Below, one piece after another: positions 32,417 to 44,200 of a stretch of 64,000 nucleotides of DNA. Positions within the stretch are counted from its first letter, which is position 1, and each line of letters begins with the position of its first letter. Source of the stretch: Proteles cristata cristata (Eukaryota > Chordata > Mammalia > Carnivora > Hyaenidae); assembly GCA_017311185.1 (NCBI GenBank), contig JAESUZ010004813.1, positions 1 to 64,000 of the forward strand, read 5' to 3'. The notes beneath the pieces were generated by a model. The model was not told the origin of the DNA. It worked only from the letters and a program-made list of their open reading frames with translations, and made no database searches. A program made the translations under genes and the position numbers.

Positions 32417-32448
32417 AAAGCTACGCTCTTTAGAAATAAATTAGTCTG

Positions 32449-32670
32449 GGGGCGCCTGGGTGGCTTAGTCGGTTAAGCGTCCGACTTTCGCTTCGGTCAT
32501 GATCTCGCGGTTCGTGGGTTCGAGCCCCGCGTCGGGCTCTGTGCTGACTGCCAGCTCAGAGCCTGGAGCCTGTTTCAGCCTGTCACTCCCTCTCTCTCTG
32601 CCCCTCCCCTGCTCACGCTGTCTCTCTCTCTCTCTCTCCTAGAAATAAATAAAACTTAAAAAAAAAAGAC
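32449..32670 (+). mobile_element. CAN-SINE, young subfamily, near-consensus
   Basis: Sense copy with an intact tRNA-like promoter: A box around TGGCTTAGTCGGTTAAGC (32460-32477), B box GGTTCGAGCCC (32517-32527). Tail AAATAAATAAAACTTA(A)n. TSD-like AAATTAGTCTG / GAAATAGTCTG. It lies 32 bp from the outer SINE on the left. Confidence 0.96.
32517..32527 (+). promoter_or_regulatory. SINE internal pol III B box
   Basis: GGTTCGAGCCC agrees with the tRNA B-box consensus GGTTCGANNCC. This copy keeps both promoter boxes. Whether it is transcribed is unknown. Confidence 0.6.
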
Positions 32671-33134
32671 AAAAAAAGAAATAGTCTGTGTTAAGTTTTT
32701 ACTTTTAATTTTCCTTGAATTACTATCCTTGACCTCTTAATTACTGTAGTTACTCTTCTGAAGTTACAATAAATAATCTATATTATTTCAATATTTGGAT
32801 ATCAAGATCTGAATACCTAATTTCATGTAGTTTTCCAAGTGGCATAAGAAAATGCATTACTATCTGCAAAATTCATAGAGATTTTAAAGCAAAATTTCTA
32901 AGTAGATTCTCTTAATATGTTAGTTGATAGTAAAGTATTTTTCTCTTTTAAGAAATACTCTGTCATTTGTGAAGTCCTCTGTATTATATAGACTGTGGGT
33001 GAGACTTCTATTATATTAGCTTCTTTTTAGTTCCAAAAGGCCAGGCATGCTTCTTTTGAATTTTACAAGAAATAACTAAGAAGAAGGCATTTTCTTTCAT
33101 TTGTATTTAACCAACATCACAGATCTGTATGATT

Positions 33135-33480
33135 GCAACTATATATCATGTATTACCTATAAGGCACCTTGCTGGGTATTGTGGGTGAAACTAGGGTGAA
33201 TTGTTCACAGTTTCTGCCCTGCAGCCATGCACTTTAGCATGGGAGACAGATCCTTTCAGAAGTATCTCTAATTCCTAACAGAAAAAGCTGTTATAATGGA
33301 GATATAATGTATAATAGAGATATGCAAGAGTCTAAGACAGAGAGTTATCAATATTGCCTGACTTCATGGTAGAGATGAGATGTGAGCTGACCCAAATGAA
33401 TGAAAAAGGAAGGACTTTCTAGGTAGTGAGAATGGCTTGAGCAAAGATACAGAAATAGAAAAGTAAACATTGTTTAGAGA
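33135..33480 (-). mobile_element. L2 relic
   Basis: Antisense L2 blocks: AAGGCACCTTGCTGGGTATTG, TTTCTGCCCTGCAGCCATGCAC, ATGGCTTGAGCAAAGATACAG in the order expected for L2. Confidence 0.55.
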
Positions 33481-33589
33481 AATGATGATTAATCTGTTGT
33501 GTTTTGAACATGTGTTTAACATGTGTCTCAAGAAGAGTTCAAGATGAGATGAATAAACTTGTGGAAAATTCAAATGCCTGGCTGTCAAG

Positions 33590-35307
33590 TTTTGACCATG
33601 TTAGAAAGGGACACTCAGAACAATATTAAGCAAAGATGTATTATTTTCTTTTTCTTTTCTCCGCAGCATTTATAAACGAAATGATGGTAATATATTTTGT
33701 TACGTCTATTCATATGATTGTTCTCTTTTTAATATATTATCCTTTATATTGCTTTACTCTGCCTCAAGGAAGATTAGCATTACTACATCAGAGAATAAAA
33801 CAAGAAAAGAGTGAGAGAACATCAGTACTAAGTTTTGCATTGCAAAATTGTATTTTTTATTCTTAGCAAGACAATAGCCTTAAAATTTTAGTATTGCTGC
33901 AATATAAAGGCAATTTCCAAATTTCCATAGCTCCCACTGAGGGATCTGGAGCCAGAGGTCTGACCAGGTCTTATTGTTCCTTCCCTGGTGTGAGGAATGG
34001 ATTCTGATTTGAGGCTAAGTCCCTTCAGAAGAAACAAGATGTGATGCAGAAAAGAAGGGGAAGTACAGAGCCTGAGATTTATGCTCTGTCGGTTTGTGGA
34101 AAGAGAGGATGAAACCTGATCAGAGGAGAAAAGAACATCTATGGCAGAGAGATATTGTCCTGAAAACACTGTGTTCTTGAACGTCCTTCTTTGTAACCTC
34201 TGCCTACCTAAGAAAGTTCATTTATACACACACAGCATGTCTCCAAAAAGCATGAGGGAAGAGAGGGCCTCCAGAAGCCTTAACTGAGAAAAAAAAGACT
34301 GTTGAATAACGGAGAAATGAGATATGATAGTTCAGGAATTGAAAAGAGTGTTTCATTTTCCCATTTGCCCCTCAAAGAGATGAAGATCTCAAAGGAAATT
34401 CACATCAGTCATAGAAAACAAATTACACTTGCTTTAAATATCTGAATGTTGTTTTTCTATTTAACAAAGTGCTTCATCCATTTATAAATCGTTATTTATT
34501 TCTCTTCATTAAACCACAACAATTACATAATAAAGGACTAAAACGTTTCACACTGGTTTGTCAAGCTTTATAGCAACTTGATTCTCTCACTTGCTGGCTG
34601 GATCATGGGTCAGAACAAGCAGCTCATGACCTGAGATGAAAGGTGTGGAGAGTCTTAGGTCCTTCAGGAGGAAGGTAGCAGAGAAGCTGATAGGCAGGAA
34701 AATAGAGGAGGCTGAGAGTACCATGTCTGGGAGACAGGAGACTTATGATCCCATGACTCTGCAGTCCAGATTATCTGGACCTAGTGATCACCCCTCTAAG
34801 TCAGGTATTATCACTTCAGGTGCACATACGACCATGTTAAATTAATTTACGCTTTCTTGGATTAATTTTTTATTTAGTCCATTTTACAAAGCAAATTTAT
34901 GTGCAGCTGCCCCCCTCCCCCACTTTTCCCATTGATCCTTTCTTCCCTAAATGAATTGCTGCATTACCTGGTAAGGTGTTAGATTTGGTAATATTATCTG
35001 ATAGTAACAGAAGTACCATATTGTTTCAAGTTACTGCAGAATGTGAAGGAATGTGGATTTGGCATTTTGTGGTAATATTGTCTTGTTAACCAGAACATGC
35101 ACATAATAAAAAAATTATATCTAGTGATAGAAAGCCTATCAATGGTTGTCAAGAAGAAGAAGGGGTGAGATATTGGCACTGAATGGAACTTCTAGGAATG
35201 GTGGAAATGTTCTGTATCTTTCCCATAATGGGGCTCCCATTTGTCAAAACTCATTGACTTGTACTCTTTAAGTATCCATAGTTTATTATATGTAAGTTAT
35301 ATTTCAT
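33590..35307. other. 1.7-kb repeat-poor interval
   Basis: No repeat family recognised. Short frames at 33636-33866, 33888-34169 and 34636-34845 lack supporting signals. Confidence 0.4.
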
Positions 35308-35323
35308 TAAAGTTAATTTTTTT

Positions 35324-35355
35324 AAATGTTTTATTTATTTCTGAGAGAGAGAGAC

Positions 35356-35401
<46 letters not shown>

Positions 35402-35576
35402 TGTGAGCAGGGGAGGGTCAGAAGGAGAGAGAGGGAGACACAGAATCTGAAGCAGCCTCCAGGCTCTGAGCTAGCTGTCAGCACAGAGCCCCATGCGGGG
35501 CTCGAACCCACGAACCATGAGATCATGACTTGAGCCGAAGTCGGACACTTAACCGACTGAGCCACCCAGGCACCCC
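35324..35576 (-). mobile_element. CAN-SINE with expanded (GA)n
   Basis: Antisense copy; head GCCACCCAGGCACCCC. The purine tract is enlarged (35344-35398, mostly AG). TSD TAAAGTTAATTTTTT at about 35308 and 35578. Confidence 0.96.
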
Positions 35577-35639
35577 ATAAAGTTAATTTTTTAAACATTA
35601 AAATAATGTAGTAAGCATAATAATTTGGCTAAGCAGTGC

Positions 35640-35850
35640 TTATCTAGGTTTGAATTCTTACTGGGCCCCATCACAAGCTGATTGACCACTCACAAGGGGA
35701 AAATGTGACCCCTCTGAACCTCAGTTTCTTTATCAAGAAAGAATAGCAGAAATATCCATTCCCTCAGGCCCATATTAAGAAAACATGGTAATATATGTAA
35801 ATCACATAGAAAATAAGCACATAGAAAGAGGTCCAGGAATGCATATCTTT
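35640..35850 (+). mobile_element. MIR relic
   Basis: Sense MIR with CTGAACCTCAGTTTCTTTATC core and a decayed B-box region; tail near ACATAGAAAATAAGCAC. Confidence 0.6.
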
Positions 35851-36964
35851 ACCTATACTTGTATAGCCAAGTGAGAGCTTAAAAACATTTTCATTAATAG
35901 ACCTGAATAAAGCAATCTCAATTTTAAGAGACAGCTCTTTGGTAAAACACCTAAAATTAAAAAAAAAATTGTGTGCTATTATTCTAGTTTTTTTTCTAAT
36001 ATAAAAGTATTCTTTTCCTATATTTCATTATTTTCAGGAGAAAATATATTCAGTTTCTCTGACAAAAACTGAGGGGAAAAAGTTTTTAACATGCTGAAGT
36101 AAGGAAGATAACTACCATGTGCTAATAATGGTCATATAGTATTCTTTCATTGCTGGGGCTCTAAAATACACTACACCAATAATGTTATACCAATAACAAA
36201 AACGATGAAGTTTATTAGCTAGTGTTTTTAAAAATGACTTCCTTTAAAAGTAAAAGGCTAAGTCTCTTGGCTCTGTAACCATTTTTGGAATGTTCTGTTG
36301 AATTCTTTTAAATCAGCCTAATTTATGGCCCAAACTATCATGGTTACTTCAGTATGAAGTTAATTCATTTAAACACAGACTAGCTTCTGATTCTCCCTGA
36401 GATTTACATTGCATCCAAAGATGGTATAAAATAGATTCACTCCCTCAGAATAAAATGATAAGAATTATTGCTCTTGGCCTCTCTATGACTGTTTCAGTCA
36501 ACAAACATGTTGGCCTTGTAAGATGATGACTAAAACACTCACCATCTGAAAGCTAGGAAAGGAATGACTGTACTGTAAAATATTTAAATGAAATCTGCCC
36601 AGAGGCTGAGGAAAACCATAGGAAAAAAACCTCCCTTGTTTCTTATTTGTTTGCAATTTACATCTCACTTCTGTTTGCTTATGAAAAGAGTTGGAACACG
36701 ACACATGTAGTCTTGCACACCATAGTCACTTTAAAAGGTTTAGGAAGAAAAAAAGAAATGGAATGGGAGGGGTATTCAATTACTGTAATATATGCTAAAT
36801 GTCTTTAATTCCTTGTTACTGAGCAATGGTGATTACAGTTGGTGAGGAGCTCATCTTTGCTGCATTGTGAAATGTGAACTATAATTGGAAACACAGTTCA
36901 ATTACCATTTTGTACTCCAGCATTAAGATTTCCCTATAAACCATGAATTTAGTGAAGTTTTACA
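35851..36964. other. repeat-poor interval, nothing recognised
   Basis: AT-rich; no supported gene or repeat. Confidence 0.4.
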
Positions 36965-37160
36965 ATATAGTGGGTAAGAGTACATGTTCTAGGGTCAGGC
37001 AAACCTGAGGTTGAACACCGGCTCTCCCATCCAATGGACAAGTATTATGGACTCAATCCCTGCCTCTCCAACTTGGAAATAATTATAACCATCTCATGAG
37101 TTTGAAAGAATTAAAGTCAAGAGTACATGGCAAAGACCCATTTTTACACCTGGCATACTG
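36965..37160 (+). mobile_element. MIR
   Basis: Sense MIR: TATAGTGGGTAAGAGTACATG head, GTCAGGCAAACCTGAGGTTG, later ACCATCTCATGAGTTTGAAAG and the GGCATACTGTAGTC end. Confidence 0.7.
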
Positions 37161-37849
37161 TAGTCTTGACCAATGATCCCTGGCCCTATATATACAAAGA
37201 GCTTCAATGTCATGGGTAGTCATTACTATTGTAAATACTACCAGGAACAAAATTTAAAATCCTGCCCTTTTGCTTCTTCTCTGCAAAACGGATGGAGAAG
37301 AAAACCCGAATACCGTATTTTTACAGACTGCACCTTATTTCTGTTTTAACCAGCTTCACAGTCTTTTCTTGAACTTCTATACTTGTGTATATATGCCTTC
37401 TCTACTTGAATATATACTTGAACATATATGTAAAACTCATTTCTTTTTCTAAACATCCCTTTTCTGAAGCTGTGGCTATTTTTCCAGGCTTCCCTCATAA
37501 ATGTCTGCATTCACTTTGGTAACGGATTACTCCAGGGACTTCTTGTCTCCCTGTTTTGCTGTGTTTTGCCATCACCAACTGTCAGCTGGACAACTCCATA
37601 TGAAAAATAATTGCATATGAATACTGCATACGCAACACTAAATTCGTTGTGCCTTTCCTCCTCAGCCCTCTTTCCCTTGTATTCTCCCTTCTATATTCCT
37701 GCTCCTGGTGGATGGCTTAACCAGACACTTGGTTTCTTTTTATACATCTTGGAGGCTTTCTTGATGTCCCATTTTTCCATCTTGCCATATTTCACTATCC
37801 GGTTCAATTCTCTAAGCTGCTCAACACCCAGCCTTTCTTTGACACTGCC

Positions 37850-38215
37850 ATTTACACACTTTTCCAGCTATGATAAGATGATTCTTTCCTCCACATTTGC
37901 ATTCATGTTGTTTTCTTTCTCTATTCAAATGTTCTCTGAACAAGTTACAGTTTCAAAGCTCAGCTACAATATCAATTTTTCCATGAGGTCCTATTTCTTG
38001 GCAAGCCACTTGTACTTTGTGCTATCAGCTCCCTGATATAACGGCATCATGTATATGCTTTGCCTTCCTTGAGGTGATCAATGGAAGGCAGGTAGGCTCT
38101 GTGTCAGATTTCCTCTTAGTCCCTTAACATATCAGTTTCCTTTTCTATAAAATGGAGTCAATGCAATACTAAAAAGTCATTGATATAATTACATAAAATA
38201 CAGTAGCTAACAATT
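37850..38215 (+). mobile_element. L2- and MIR-like relics
   Basis: 37960-38040 has an L2-like flavour (TTTTTCCATGAGGTCCTATT). 38105-38215 is MIR-like (CAGTTTCCTTTTCTATAAAATGG). The 141-codon frame 37611-38036 overlaps it and is considered accidental. Confidence 0.4.
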
Positions 38216-38559
38216 CTTTTATGAAAATTGGCACATATATAAAGTTATTTTTATTATGATTTTCAATTGCTACTTGCTACGGCCTAAAACAAAAGAACTT
38301 CCCTATAGTATTTGTTTAAAACTTGTTTATTGACTGTTTGGATTTGAAATTTAAAAAGACATTTATTGCTTCATCTAATGAAGAAATATTTAATGTTTCT
38401 GATGAAGGATACATCAAGTCATATTTAAGTTTATGATTTTTTATAAGCTCAGGAATGAGTTAGAAAATGAATACCTTAAATAAAATGCCTGTATTTGCTG
38501 TAAAAATGAAATCCAGAGTAAAACTAAGGAAGAAGAGACTAAACGAGAACTTGGCATAT

Positions 38560-38850
38560 GTTCCAGCCATACTGGCCCACTTGTATAATCACTCCGGTTT
38601 CTTTGCTTCCAGACTATCCCTGCTTTGATCTCTTCGATGCCCAACGAGGATACATCTTCTAAAAATACCATTCTCATCAAGTTGCTTACCTGTGTGGGAA
38701 CCTGCAGCATCTCCCCATGGCTCACTGAATCAAGACCCTAATTCTTTGCTTGAAATTCAAGGTTCTACATAATCTGGCCCCAATTTATCTACCCAATTTC
38801 ATCACCTATTATTCTAGCAGATATGATCCATAAAATTTTTCTATCATACA
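38560..38850 (+). mobile_element. L2-like relic
   Basis: Sense L2 block TTCAAGGTTCTACATAATCTGG followed by CCCAATTTATCTACCC is characteristic (written here as separate short blocks). Confidence 0.6.
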
Positions 38851-38921
38851 TATTCAGTAGTTTATGACATAGGATCTGACACTTAGCAATGCTTACAGGG
38901 CCATCTAAACAATGTCTTCTT

Positions 38922-39155
38922 TGGGGCACCTGGGTGGGTCAGTGGGTTAAGCGTCCAACTCTTGATTTCAGCTCAGGTAATGATCTCACCTATCATGAGA
39001 CTGATCCCCACATCAGACTCTGTGATGGCAGCACAGAGCCTGCTTTATATTCTCTCTCTCTCCCTCTCACTCTGCTCCTCCCCCGATTGTGTGCATATAT
39101 ATACCTTCTCTCTCTCTAAAATAAATAAACATTCAAAATAAATAAATAATACATA
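38922..39155 (+). mobile_element. CAN-SINE
   Basis: Sense copy, GGGGCACCTGGGTGGGTCAG head, long AAATAAATAAA-type tail. Last CAN-SINE before an 18.6-kb gap in their distribution. Confidence 0.92.
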
Positions 39156-39396
39156 AATGAATACATTTTTCTTTACTGAAAACTTCCCTAACTATGAGAA
39201 TCCATATTAGTACCTGAATTAATCTTAAATCAAAATACACCTATTGTTGCTTAGAAAGTGTCAAGCTTATGATAGAAACTTAGAAAAGCATAAAGATGAA
39301 TTAGTTACAGTCTTTGACTTCAGTCTATTACTAAGTCCAATGAAACCCATAGAATGTGTTTTGAAAATAAAGAAGATAAGTCTGGCTAGAGGCTTG

Positions 39397-40070
39397 TCAA
39401 TTTTGTTTATTTTTTTCAAAAAACCAACTCTTGGTTTCATTGATCTGTTCAATTGTTTCTTTGGTCTCTATGTTGTTTATTTCTGCTCTAATTTTCACTA
39501 TTTCTCTTCTTCTACTGGGTTTAGGGTGTTCTTGTTGCTCTGCCTCTAGTTCCTTTAGGTGAGCTGTTAGATTTTGGACTTGCGACTTTTCTAATCTCTT
39601 GAAATAGGCCTGGAGAGCAATGTACTTTCCTCTTAGGACTGCCTTTGCCACATCCCATAGATTTTGAATTGCTGTGTTTTCATTTTCATTTGTTTCCATG
39701 TATTTTTAAATTTCATCTCTAATTGCCTGATTGGCCCATTCATTCTTTAGTAGGGTGTTCTTTAACCTCCATGTTTTTGGAGGTTTTCCAGACTTCTTCC
39801 TGTAATTGATTCCAAGTTTCAAAGCATTATGATCTGACAGTGTGCATGGTACGACCTCAATTCTTTTATATTTATTGAGGGCTGCTTTAGGTCCCAGTAT
39901 GTGATCTATCTTGGAGAATGTGCCATGCGCACTTGAGAAGAAAGTGAATTCCTTGGCCTCAGGATGTAGAATTCTAAATATATCTGTCAGATCCATCTGG
40001 TCCAATGTGTCTTTCAAGTCCATTATTTCTTTAGTGATTTTCTGTCTGGTTGACCTATCCATTGCTGTAA
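39397..40070 (-). pseudogene. L1 ORF2 endonuclease/linker fragment, inverted and broken
   Basis: On the minus strand this reads the C-terminal half of the L1 AP-like endonuclease, including FFSSAHGTFSKIDHILG and the catalytic-type SDH in CTLSDHNALKL (ORF 39706-40074). After a stop the frame continues into the linker (39397-39699: [35 protein letters not shown]). The N-terminal half of the endonuclease is absent. Its orientation opposite to the RT part makes the copy non-functional. Confidence 0.85.
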
Positions 40071-42819
40071 TCAAAAAGAAAAGACAGCACCCAAATAGAC
40101 AAAATTATGAATGAAAATGGACTTATTACAACCAACCTGTCAGAAATACAAGCAATTATCAGGGAATACTATGAAAAATTATATGCCAACAAATTGGACA
40201 ACTTAGAAAAAATGGACAAATTCCTAAACACACACTACCAAAATTCACACGGGAAGAAATAGGAAATCTGAACAGACCCATAACGAATGAAGAAATCGAA
40301 TCAGTTATCAAAAATCTCCCAACAAATAAAAGCCCTGGACCTGATGGCTTCCCCGGAGAATTTTACCAGACATTTAAAACAGAATTAATCCCAATTCTTC
40401 TCAAGCTATTCCAAAAAATAGAAAGCGAAGGAAAACTCCCGGACTCATTTTATGAAGCAAGCATCACTCTGATTCCCAAGCCAGACAGAGATCCAGCAAA
40501 AAAAGAAAACTACAGGCCAATATCCTTGATGAATACGGATGCAAAAATTCTCAACAAGATCCTTGCAAATCGAATCCAGCAGCATATAAAAAGAATCATC
40601 CACCAAGATCAAGTAGGATTCATTCCTGGGTTACAGGGCTGGTTCAACATTCGCAAATCAATCAATGTGATACATCATATCAATAAAAGAAAAGATAAAA
40701 CCATATGATCCTGTCAATAGATGCAGAAAAAGCATTTGACAAAATACAGCATCCCTTCTTAATAAAGACTCTCGAGAAAGTTGGGATAGAAGGAACCTAC
40801 TTAAACATCATAAAAGCCGTCTATGAGAAGCCTTCAGCTAACATCATCCTCAACGGGGAAAGACTCAGAGCTTTCCTCCTGAGATCAGGAACACGACAGG
40901 GATGTCCACTCTTACCACTGTTGTTTAACATAGTGCTGGAAGTCCTAGCATCAGTCATCAGAAAATAAAAGGAAATCAAAGGCATCAGAATTGGCAAAGA
41001 GTAAGTCAAACTTTCCCTCTTCGCAGATGACATGATACTTTACATAGAAAACCCGACAGATTCCACCAGAAGCCTACTGGAACTGATCCAAGAATTCAGC
41101 CAAGTTGCAGGGTACAAAATCAACGTACAGAAATCAGTTCCATTTTTATACACCAACAATGAAGCAACAGAAAGAGAAATCAAGAAACTGATCCCATTCA
41201 CAATTACACAAAAACCCATAAAATACGTAGGAATAAACCTAACCAGGGATACAAGAGATCTATATGATGAAAACTATAGAAAACTTATGAAAGAAATTGA
41301 AGAAGACACAAAGAAATGGAAAGACATTCCATGTTCATGGATAGGAAGAACAAATATAGTTAAGATGTCATTACTACCCAAAGCACTCTACACATTCAAT
41401 GCAATTCCAATAAAAATTGCACCAGCATACTTCTCAAAACTAGAACAAACTATCCTCAAATTTGTATGGAACCACAAAAGACCCTGAATAGCCAAAGTAA
41501 TACTGAAAAATAAAACCAAAATGGGAGGTGTCAACATCCCAGACTTTAGCCTCTACTACAAAGCTGTCATCATCAAGACAGTATGGTATTGGCACAAAAA
41601 CAGACACATAGACCAATGCAACAGAATTGAGAACTCAGAAGTGGACCCGAAAGTATACAGCCAACTGATCTCTGACAAAGCAGGAAAGAATATCCAATGG
41701 AAAAAAGACCGTCTCTTTAATAGATGGTGCTGGGAGAACTGGACAGCAACATGCAGAAGAATGAAACTAGATCATTTTCTCACACCATGCACAGAAATAA
41801 ACTCAAAATGGATAAAGGACCTGAACGTGAGACAGGAAACTATCAACACCCTAGAGGAGAAAGCAGGAAACAACCTCCTTGACCTCCACCGCAGCAACTT
41901 CTTCCTTGACACATCCCCAAAAGCAAGGGAATCAAGAGCAAAAATAAACAATTGGGACCTCATCAAGATGAAAAGCTTCTGCACAGCAAAGGAAACAACC
42001 CACAAAACTAATAGGCAACGAACGGAATGGGAAAAGATAGTTGCAGATGACATATCAGATAAAGGGTTAATATCCAGAATCTATAAGGAACTCACCAAAC
42101 TCCACCCCTGAAAAACAAACGACCCAGTGAAGAAATGGGCAGAAGATATGAACAGACACTTCTCCAAAGAGGACATCCAGATGGCCAACAGACACATGAA
42201 ACAATGCTCAGCATCCCTCCTCATTAGGGAAATACAAATCAAAACCACAGGGAGATATCACCTCATGCCAGTCAGAGTGGCTAAAATGAGCAAATCCGAG
42301 AACTCTAGTTGCTGACGAGGATGTGGAGAAATGGGCACCCTCCTACACTGTTGGTGGGAATGCAAACTGGTACAGCCACTCTGGAAAACAGTGTGGAGGT
42401 TCCTGAAGATACTAACAATAGATCTCCCCTATGACCCAGCAATAGCACTGCTAGGAATTTACCCAAGGGATACAGGAGTGCTGATGCATAGGGGCACATG
42501 GACCCCAATGTTCATAGCAGCACTCTCAACAATAGCTAAAACATGGAAAGAGCCTAAGTGTCCATCAACAGACGAATGGATCAAGAAGATGTGGTTTATC
42601 TATACCATGGAATACTACATGGCAATGAGAAACAAAGAAGTCTGGCCATGTGTAGCAACATGGATGGACCTTGAGGGTGTTATGCTGAGTGAAATAAGTC
42701 AGGCAGAGAAGGACAAATACCATATGTTTGCATGTATAGGAGGATTAGGAGGAACTTGGCGGAGTAACAAGGGGGAGAAGAAGGGGGGAAATAGTGGGGG
42801 AAATGGAGGCAGACCATGA
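40071..42819 (+). pseudogene. L1 ORF2 reverse-transcriptase and C-terminal part, broken
   Basis: Successive open pieces follow ORF2 in order. RT fingers/palm: [20 protein letters not shown] (from 40526); motif A region [18 protein letters not shown] (40705 on); motif B-like [15 protein letters not shown]; catalytic FADD at 41020-41031, intact but preceded by an in-frame TAA at 41002-41004; thumb and C-domain to 42111; and the C-terminal [17 protein letters not shown] part from 42331. A one-codon-scale frame break lies at 40706 and stops occur near 41486 and 42109. The normal stop after GGLGGT is lost, so the last frame runs on to 42819. Decayed, not expressed as a working protein. Confidence 0.88.
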
Positions 42820-42990
42820 GAGACTCTTGAATGCTGACAAAAACTGAGGACTGATGCATGTAGGGGGGGGAGGGGGATGGGCATGGAGGAGTGCACTTGT
42901 GGGAATGAGCACTGGGTGTTATGTGGAAACTAATTTGACAATAAACTATTTGTAAAAAATAAAAAAAAGAAAAAAGTAAAGAAAAAGAAG
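42820..42990 (+). other. L1 3'UTR and A-rich tail
   Basis: Contains a G-rich polypurine tract (42861-42882, GTAGGGGGGGGAGGGGGATG), the ATTTGACAATAAACTATTTG end with AATAAA at 42940, then an impure A tail. Confidence 0.85.
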
Positions 42991-43006
42991 AGAAAAAGTA
43001 AGGTAT

Positions 43007-43007
<1 letters not shown>

Positions 43008-43045
<38 letters not shown>

Positions 43046-43049
43046 GTGT
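43008..43049 (+). repeat. (TG)n microsatellite
   Basis: About 20 TG units with one CG interruption, some 20 bp after the L1 tail. Confidence 0.98.
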
Positions 43050-43636
43050 TGGGAGATGTGCTCAGAAGATGTTTTCAAGGTGAGTTGATATTTAAATTGT
43101 GCTTGGAAGAAGAACTAGCCTAAAGACACAATAAACAAAATGCCTAGGACCCATGATACTTTTGAGAGTCCATAGATAAAATACTTTAATTTGAACTTAT
43201 TTTAATATCATAAAAATTTAATATAAGTGATGAATATTTAATTAAAAACAGCCGGGATTATGCCTGTATTTTTACAAATACAATAATTTTTAATATTTTC
43301 ATGGAGTAAGGAGCCCCTGAAGACAAAGTGACTTGGGCTCTCAAAAAGTTAAATGGTCACCCTCCCTGGAAGAATAGATGTGATACGAATGGGTAGGGAT
43401 GGAAAGAGGAAAACATATGAGCAAAGGTCATGTTGTAGGAAAAAATAAGGTATACATAGGAAATTCCTGCCAAAAGAGTGCTTAATTAAACATGACTAAT
43501 GATGGCTAAGAGATGCAGGACAACAGGTAAATACAGAAGGTGGAGTGGATCCGTATTATAGCAGCATTACTCATGGCAATTTTAAAGAGATTTGAACTTG
43601 ATGTTTATATAAAAAGTTGTTGAATAGGACAGTGAC
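43050..43636. other. unassigned sequence
   Basis: Faint L2-like purine-rich wording near 43380-43440 but no firm match. Confidence 0.35.
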
Positions 43637-43651
43637 ATGATAACAGTCTTC

Positions 43652-43826
43652 TTTTTTTGTTGTTGTTGTTTTACTTTTCATGTCACTTTTATTTATTATT
43701 TATTTTTTATTTTTTTACAAATAGTTTATTGTCAAATTAGTTTCCACATAACACTCAGTGCTCATCCCCACAAGTGTCCTCCTCCATGCCCATCTCCCCC
43801 TCCCCCAAAACTGAGGACTGATGGAT
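43652..43826 (-). mobile_element. very short L1 3' end with inverted tip
   Basis: T-rich tail, then antisense L1 3'UTR (AATAGTTTATTGTCAAATTAG to CCCATCTCCCCCTCCCCC, ending about 43806), followed directly by the sense-strand 3'UTR piece AAAACTGAGGACTGATGG, which lies just upstream in intact copies (compare 42838). TSD ATGATAACAGT(C/T)TTC at 43637-43651 and 43827-43841. A 175-bp insertion showing the twin-priming signature at minimal scale. Confidence 0.9.
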
Positions 43827-43844
43827 ATGATAACAGTTTTCCAT

Positions 43845-44200
43845 ATCTAGTGCATTCATTCAAGAAATATTTACTAGACATCTAAGATGTGCTAGACCTT
43901 TTGCTAAGTACTAGGCATACAGTAGTATAAGAGGGAGTCTCTGCCATTATGGAGCCAACATCCAAATGGACTCAAGAGACAATAAATACACAAACTATGA
44001 AATAAATAATAATTTCCCAAAGTGATAAGTGCTTTGAAGGCAGTAGAGGAGGAGAACAAATAGAGTAAATATAGACTACTGTTATACTTGAGAGGGTCAG
44101 GATTCTAAGCTGGAGGAACATAGCAGAGAGAAGACCAAGTTCAAAGAACTGGTACGTTCACAAGTCTGTAATGAGTTGGTATGACTGGAGTAGGTGAATA
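43845..44200 (-). mobile_element. L2 3' region
   Basis: Antisense L2 in the standard order: TTCATTCAAGAAATATTTAC, AGTACTAGGCATACAGTAG, CTCTGCCATTATGGAGCCAAC, GTGATAAGTGCTTTGAAGG, then a purine-rich stretch. Confidence 0.8.

Larger units (their letters stand above)
39381..42990 (+). mobile_element. 5'-truncated L1 with inverted 5' part (twin priming)
   Basis: Bases 39381-40070 are antisense L1 (endonuclease-to-linker part of ORF2). At 40070/40071 the strand flips, and 40071-42957 is sense L1 from the linker through RT, the C-terminus and the 3'UTR, with AATAAA at 42940-42945 and an A-rich tail to about 42990. The inverted arm ends, in L1 order, only a few bases before the sense arm starts, as compared with the other L1 at 51-56 kb. 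This is the arrangement twin priming predicts. The exact TSD is obscured by A-rich sequence on both sides. Confidence 0.92.

Noticed and set aside
32449..32540. tRNA-like sequence with A and B boxes
   Set aside because: This is the tRNA-Lys-derived head of a SINE. It is followed by a SINE body, so it is not a tRNA gene.
33640..33690. Pyrimidine tract with CCGCAG and a nearby GTAATA suggesting a micro-exon
   Set aside because: The implied exon is under 25 bp with no frame or partner; chance splice-like strings are common in AT-rich introns and intergenic DNA.
37611..38036. 141-codon plus-strand frame, hydrophobic and Ser-rich
   Set aside because: Lies in L2/MIR-like sequence; composition reflects T/C-rich DNA, not a membrane protein.
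42331..42819. 162-codon frame that looks like a conserved protein
   Set aside because: It is the C-terminal part of L1 ORF2 plus read-through past the lost stop, so it is transposon pseudogene sequence and not a host gene.
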